A stretch of 64,000 nucleotides of DNA. Source: Paenibacillus sp. RC334 (lineage in GTDB: Bacteria; Bacillota; Bacilli; Paenibacillales; Paenibacillaceae). The notes beneath the pieces are model-generated. The model was not told where the DNA came from, searched no databases, and saw nothing but the letters and a program-made list of their open reading frames with translations. The stretch spans positions 992,001-1,056,000 of the forward strand of contig NZ_CP125370.1 in assembly GCF_030034735.1 (NCBI RefSeq), in the 5' to 3' direction. This document shows positions 60,533-64,000 of this stretch, piece by piece (position 1 is the stretch's first letter; the number at the start of each line of letters is the position of its first letter). The position numbers were made by a program, and so were the translations under genes.

Positions 60533-61987
60533 ATGTCTGATCCAAAGGGAATTATAACCGAGCGGGAAACAGGCGCCTCCATGCGACTAGCATGGTTTTG
60601 GCCGTGGCTGGGCGGTACATTTATGTTTGGATTGTTTTCAGTCATGTTTAATGTATTTTGGAGTATGGCTGTGGCGTCTAATGTACAGCTTCTGCTGAGG
60701 CGCGAAGGTGTGACGGATACTGCGGTCATTGTGATGATGATATTATACGCCTGGATCATCGGTCTGATTTTTGCGGCTTACGGTGTCTGGAGTGCGCGTA
60801 TTTTCAGTCTGCGAAAACTTCCGCTCATGCTGACAGGGCTGTTATCATTATTATGTGGCCTGGGTTTATGGATTGTGGGGTTACAAGGCTCTGGCGGCCA
60901 ACCATCCGAAGTGTGGGGCGACTCGTGGCAACTGTTTTCAATCTATCACGCGTGGGCGGAGCCTGTACTGGAGGTATTGGAGCCGTATACACAGCATGGT
61001 GAAATCTGGTTTCTGCTGACTGCACTGCTGCCGATCGCCGGAATGGTAGTGGGTGTTGGGGTGGATCGTTATCCGGCGGTGACAGGAAAGAACGGAAAGG
61101 TAGATCGTAGATGGCAATGGGTCGTTGCCGCCATGTCTGCCGCGCTCGTTATTGTGCTGACCATTGCACTGATGCTGCCTCATCGTCCGTTGATCGCAGA
61201 ACGGGATTTTCCAGTGGTCGATGGGGCTACAGCGGCGATTCCGTTCGCACAGGATATGCTGCATGAGCTGACCGGAATGAGCAAGGCGCGCGCGGCGCAC
61301 GAATTGAGATTCAACACAACGCATCAGGCGTATGTAAATCTGATCAACAAGAAAGCGGATCTCATTCTGGTGGCAGGACCATCCAATGGAGAGCTGCAAC
61401 TTGCGAAAAGTCAGGGAGTGAAAATAAAGCTTACTCCAATTGGGCGGGATGCGTTTATTTTTCTCGTTCACTTTGATAATCCGGTTCATAATTTGTCCTC
61501 AAAGCAGATTCGTCGCATTTATGAAGGCTCCATTCATAATTGGAGTGAAGTGGGAGGCAAGGACCAGCCGATTGTAGCCTATCAGCGGGAAGAAAATTCG
61601 GGAAGTCAGACGTATATGCAAAAGAAAGTGATGGCAGACCATGAGATGGCCGAGCCGCCCCGGGAGCGCACGATTGGCATCATGGGTGGTATGATTAATG
61701 CAGTTGCCGATTATAACAAGGATCACAATGCGCTCGGGTATTCGTTTTATTATTTTGCCAATGTGATGCATAAGCGGCAAGAAGTTAGATTTTTGTCCAT
61801 TGACGGAGTAGTGCCAAACAAGGAGCATATCCGTTCGCAACAATATCCGTTCACCGCTCAATTGTTCGTGGTCACACGGGAAGGAGAGAAGTACAGCCCT
61901 TCGGTTCAACGGCTGCTCCAGTGGCTGCAAAGCGAAGATGGCAAACGGATCATTGAACAAGGCGGTTTTGTTCCTGTACATCCGTAG
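60533..61987 (+). CDS. Membrane-anchored PstS-like substrate-binding protein
   Basis: A 484-aa protein joining a membrane region to a phosphate-binding-protein-like domain. Residues 15-225 contain about five predicted membrane segments (WFWPWLGGTFMFGLFSVMF, LILYAWIIGLIF-type, LMLTGLLSLLCGLGLWIVG, WVVAAMSAALVIVLTIALM). Residues 235-484 look like PstS: DGATAAIPFAQDM, LSSKQIRRIYEGSIHNWSEV, YQREENSGSQTYMQKKV, ALGYSFYYFA. The usual order in PstS (signal peptide, lipobox, domain) is replaced by the multi-span anchor. No pst permease genes adjoin. It may act as a sensor or collect phosphate at the membrane. The second ATG is preferred, six bases after AGGGGG. Confidence 0.82.
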   Translation: MSDPKGIITERETGASMRLAWFWPWLGGTFMFGLFSVMFNVFWSMAVASNVQLLLRREGVTDTAVIVMMILYAWIIGLIFAAYGVWSARIFSLRKLPLMLTGLLSLLCGLGLWIVGLQGSGGQPSEVWGDSWQLFSIYHAWAEPVLEVLEPYTQHGEIWFLLTALLPIAGMVVGVGVDRYPAVTGKNGKVDRRWQWVVAAMSAALVIVLTIALMLPHRPLIAERDFPVVDGATAAIPFAQDMLHELTGMSKARAAHELRFNTTHQAYVNLINKKADLILVAGPSNGELQLAKSQGVKIKLTPIGRDAFIFLVHFDNPVHNLSSKQIRRIYEGSIHNWSEVGGKDQPIVAYQREENSGSQTYMQKKVMADHEMAEPPRERTIGIMGGMINAVADYNKDHNALGYSFYYFANVMHKRQEVRFLSIDGVVPNKEHIRSQQYPFTAQLFVVTREGEKYSPSVQRLLQWLQSEDGKRIIEQGGFVPVHP

Positions 61988-62128
61988 ACGAGTTTTTCCA
62001 TACCGTCGATTTTGGGTTTTCATCCGTCAAGAGTGAAACGAAGACAGCAGGGTAATACATAGGATATACCTTGCTGCGATTACATACCCAAGCAGCATTG
62101 TACTAACACAGTAAGGGGATGAACGAAA

Positions 62129-63367
62129 ATGAAGAAAAAATTACCGGCCTGGGCGCTTTTGCTCGCCGTATCCATCATGACAGCAGGTTGTGGAGCAGGT
62201 GCAACACAAGCAGGACAAACCGGACAGCAAGAGCAGAACGGTCAAACCGTTCAGGATGGGCAAAAGGGCTCTGCTTCCGCGCAACCGGGTGCTTCGGGGG
62301 CAGGTGGACAAGCATCCACAGATGCGAATGCGGCGAAGGTTCGCATGGACGATGTTACCGCGCTGCGCCTGATCGACGGTAAATCCGGCTGGATCGGCGG
62401 GAAGGGCTGGATTGCCCGGACAGACGCAGGTACATCCGGTTCAGCCGGAGCGGCATGGGATGTGCAATATCAGGGCCAAGGGACAGTGCAGCAAATTTTT
62501 GCCTTGAATGGGCAGCAGGCATGGGCCGTCGTGGCAGACAGCGGTACGCTGCTGGCGACTCAGGATGGAGGCCAACGCTGGGAAAGTACCGGGACGGTGC
62601 CGAAGCAAGGACAAGCGGGCTTTTTGCACTTTGTATCGTCCAAGGAAGGATTCAGCGGAAATCAATATACGAAGGACGGTGGTCAAACCTGGTCCGCGTT
62701 TCCCGTACCTGATCATACCGTTGGGGAACCATACTATCATGATCAGCAAAACGGTTGGGCAGTAACGCAAAGCAAAGAGGGCTCGTTCCGTATCTTACAT
62801 ACAATGAATGGCGGTCAGAAGTGGACCACCGTTCTGTCTCGGACAACCGAAGCGCCTCTGAACGGTGTAATCATTCGTTCGGTAGAACGCGGAAACGCTT
62901 GGATTGAGCTGGTTGGGGATACGGGTATGAATCAGACCTCATATTCGCTTTGGCATACCGCCGATAGTGGCCAAAGCTGGCGTGCTGTGCTGGCCAATGC
63001 GACCGCTGGCGGCGGTCCGGCGCCCGGCATTAGCCAGCAAGACCATCAGGTTCCCAAGAACGAAGGGGCGGCACCGGGGATGCTCTATGCGGTAAACAGC
63101 AGTACCGCGTTGATGGGTGGCTACTGCGCACCGTGCGACAAGCCTAATACCATCGGCTGGACGAATGACGGAGGCAAGACGTGGAACAATGGCAAACAAA
63201 GCTTTGACGGCTATGGTAGCCAGCAAATCGGAATGGCCAATGCCAAGGAGGGCTGGGCTATTTTCTCGGATTCAGAGAAGGCTCCGGTTATGTATACCAC
63301 CTCGGATGGTGGACAGCATTGGACCCAGAGCCATGTCTTTGACAAGCCTGCGGCATCAGGTTCCTGA
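62129..63367 (+). CDS. Lipoprotein with BNR/YCF48-type beta-propeller repeats
   Basis: A 412-aa secreted lipoprotein: signal peptide with lipobox IMTAGC, then a 55-residue Gln/Gly/Ala-rich linker, then repeated Asp-box motifs (TQDGGQRWES, TKDGGQTWSA, TMNGGQKWTT, TADSGQSWRA, TNDGGKTWNN, TSDGGQHWTQ), six in all, about 45-60 residues apart. These are the hallmarks of a sialidase-like or YCF48-like beta-propeller. No catalytic sialidase residues were recognised, so a binding or scaffold role at the cell surface is more likely. Two Cys lie close together (YCAPCDK). The ATG follows AAGGGG at a rather long spacing of about ten. Confidence 0.85.
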   Translation: MKKKLPAWALLLAVSIMTAGCGAGATQAGQTGQQEQNGQTVQDGQKGSASAQPGASGAGGQASTDANAAKVRMDDVTALRLIDGKSGWIGGKGWIARTDAGTSGSAGAAWDVQYQGQGTVQQIFALNGQQAWAVVADSGTLLATQDGGQRWESTGTVPKQGQAGFLHFVSSKEGFSGNQYTKDGGQTWSAFPVPDHTVGEPYYHDQQNGWAVTQSKEGSFRILHTMNGGQKWTTVLSRTTEAPLNGVIIRSVERGNAWIELVGDTGMNQTSYSLWHTADSGQSWRAVLANATAGGGPAPGISQQDHQVPKNEGAAPGMLYAVNSSTALMGGYCAPCDKPNTIGWTNDGGKTWNNGKQSFDGYGSQQIGMANAKEGWAIFSDSEKAPVMYTTSDGGQHWTQSHVFDKPAASGS

Positions 63368-63409
63368 GCAGATGTAGTCCTTAGCAGATAAGTCCTGAGC
63401 AGATATAGT
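63363..63409 (+). repeat. Three tandem imperfect 15-16-bp repeats
   Basis: The unit CCTGAGCAGATGTAGT is followed by CCTTAGCAGATAAGT and CCTGAGCAGATATAGT. The first copy contains the stop codon of the lipoprotein gene and the last abuts the ribosome-binding site of the aldo/keto reductase. Confidence 0.8.
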
Positions 63410-63424
63410 AAGGAGGGAGAACAC

Positions 63425-64000
63425 ATGAGCCAACAGAAGAAAAGTGCAATCACATGGGCTGATGGCCGTGAGGTGCCACTGATCGGACAGGGGACATGGC
63501 ATATGGGTGAAAAAGCTTCGTTTCGGCAAGAGGAAGTGCGCGCGCTTCAACTTGGCTTGGATCTGGGCATGACGTTGGTCGATACGGCTGAAATGTATGC
63601 TGAGGGCGGTGCAGAAGAGATCGTCGGGGAGGCCATTCGGGGCCGTCGGGACGAGGTGTATCTCGTCAGCAAGGCATACCCTCATCATGCAGACCGCCAA
63701 GGGCTGGCTCAAGCGTGCGAAGCGAGCCTGACCCGCATGGGAATGGAGTACATGGACATGTATTTGTTGCATTGGCGAGGGAATATCCCGCTGGAAGAGA
63801 CGATACAAGGCATGGAAAAACTGCGTGAGCAGGGCAAAATCCGCAACTGGGGCGTGTCCAATCTGGACAAGTCCGACATGGAGGAGCTGTGGAGCCTGAC
63901 TGGAGGCGATACCTGCGCGGTTAACCAAGTGCTATATCATGCGGCTTCGCGGGGGATTGAATATGATCTGCTTCCTTGGAGCCGTACACATGGTGTGCCT
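63425..64000 (+). CDS. Aldo/keto reductase (3' truncated by window edge)
   Basis: The first 192 codons of an NADPH-dependent aldo/keto reductase, continuing past the right edge. Catalytic tetrad members are visible in order: Asp in VDTAEMY, Tyr in the same segment (AEMYAEGGAEEIVG), Lys in LVSKAYP, His in YLLHWRG. The substrate/coenzyme part NWGVSNLDKSDMEEL and AVNQVLYH follows. The N-terminal ADGREVPLIGQGTWHMG is typical of the YtbE/general-stress branch. AAGGAGG precedes the ATG at nine bases. Substrate unspecified; probably reduces aldehydes in the cytoplasm. Confidence 0.88.
   Translation, partial: MSQQKKSAITWADGREVPLIGQGTWHMGEKASFRQEEVRALQLGLDLGMTLVDTAEMYAEGGAEEIVGEAIRGRRDEVYLVSKAYPHHADRQGLAQACEASLTRMGMEYMDMYLLHWRGNIPLEETIQGMEKLREQGKIRNWGVSNLDKSDMEELWSLTGGDTCAVNQVLYHAASRGIEYDLLPWSRTHGVP

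Noticed and set aside
1..64000. CRISPR arrays, tRNA or rRNA genes, prophage, integrase or transposase genes, defence systems
   Set aside because: None of their hallmarks was seen on either strand: no regularly spaced repeats, no cloverleaf, no phage or transposase motifs.

Overview
The window looks like chromosomal DNA of a Paenibacillus (P. polymyxa-like group). This is inferred from gene content and style: moderate GC, strong GGAGG ribosome-binding sites, frequent GTG/TTG starts, a copper-amine-oxidase-type stalk protein, a GH6-Fn3-CBM3 cellulase, a PL11 rhamnogalacturonan lyase, a YtrA-type GntR/ABC operon and a B. subtilis-like dct locus. No rRNA, tRNA, CRISPR array, integrase or intact insertion sequence was seen. 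The lifestyle suggested is a plant-associated, cell-wall-degrading soil saprophyte.

Layout. 1-1049: 3' part of a metzincin-like metalloprotease with an Ig-like tail. 1144-10091: an operon-like run for trans-4-hydroxy-L-proline catabolism (FAD oxidase-type subunit, epimerase, deaminase, semialdehyde dehydrogenase, BFD protein, 2Fe-2S subunit, FAD/NAD subunit), ending in a GH127 beta-L-arabinofuranosidase. Because plant extensins carry beta-L-arabinofuranosides on hydroxyproline, the run reads as an extensin-utilisation locus. 10528-14695: a stalk-domain protein and a 1072-aa exported protein of unknown function. 14765-21510: a SorC regulator diverging from an MBL hydrolase, a Cof phosphatase and a ferric/sugar-phosphate-type ABC importer. 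21686-26173: an AraC remnant, then a LysR regulator with an M20 amidohydrolase and a YfcC carrier. 26408-28847: rhamnogalacturonan lyase interrupted by one frameshift.

28850-33430 is a low-complexity, AT-rich accessory stretch: a nested inverted repeat, a MaoC pseudogene with a nonsense codon, broken TetR and AraC regulators, an intact LysE exporter and cyclase-family hydrolase, and the tail of a lost glycosidase. 33615-37206: a heterodimeric ABC exporter. 37532: a DJ-1/isocyanide-hydratase-like gene behind a perfect GC-rich palindrome. 38393-44820: C4-dicarboxylate uptake (dctA), a periplasmic-type binding protein, a DctS/DctR two-component system and malic enzyme. 44929-50225: AraC regulator, GH4 alpha-galactosidase and GH6 cellulase. 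50400-54105: nucleoside hydrolase and a soluble multi-PAS histidine kinase. 54246-55839: ArsR repressor with a frameshifted MFS exporter and two matching operators. 56032-59387: YtrA-type GntR/ABC operon under a long perfect operator. 59524-64000: methyltransferase, membrane-anchored PstS-like protein, a BNR-repeat lipoprotein and the start of an aldo/keto reductase.

Four genes (AraC at 21.7 kb, PL11 at 26.7 kb, TetR at 30.6 kb, MFS at 54.8 kb) are each broken by a single-base change in a homopolymer run. That pattern fits sequencing error at least as well as biology and should be kept in mind when reading the pseudogene calls.
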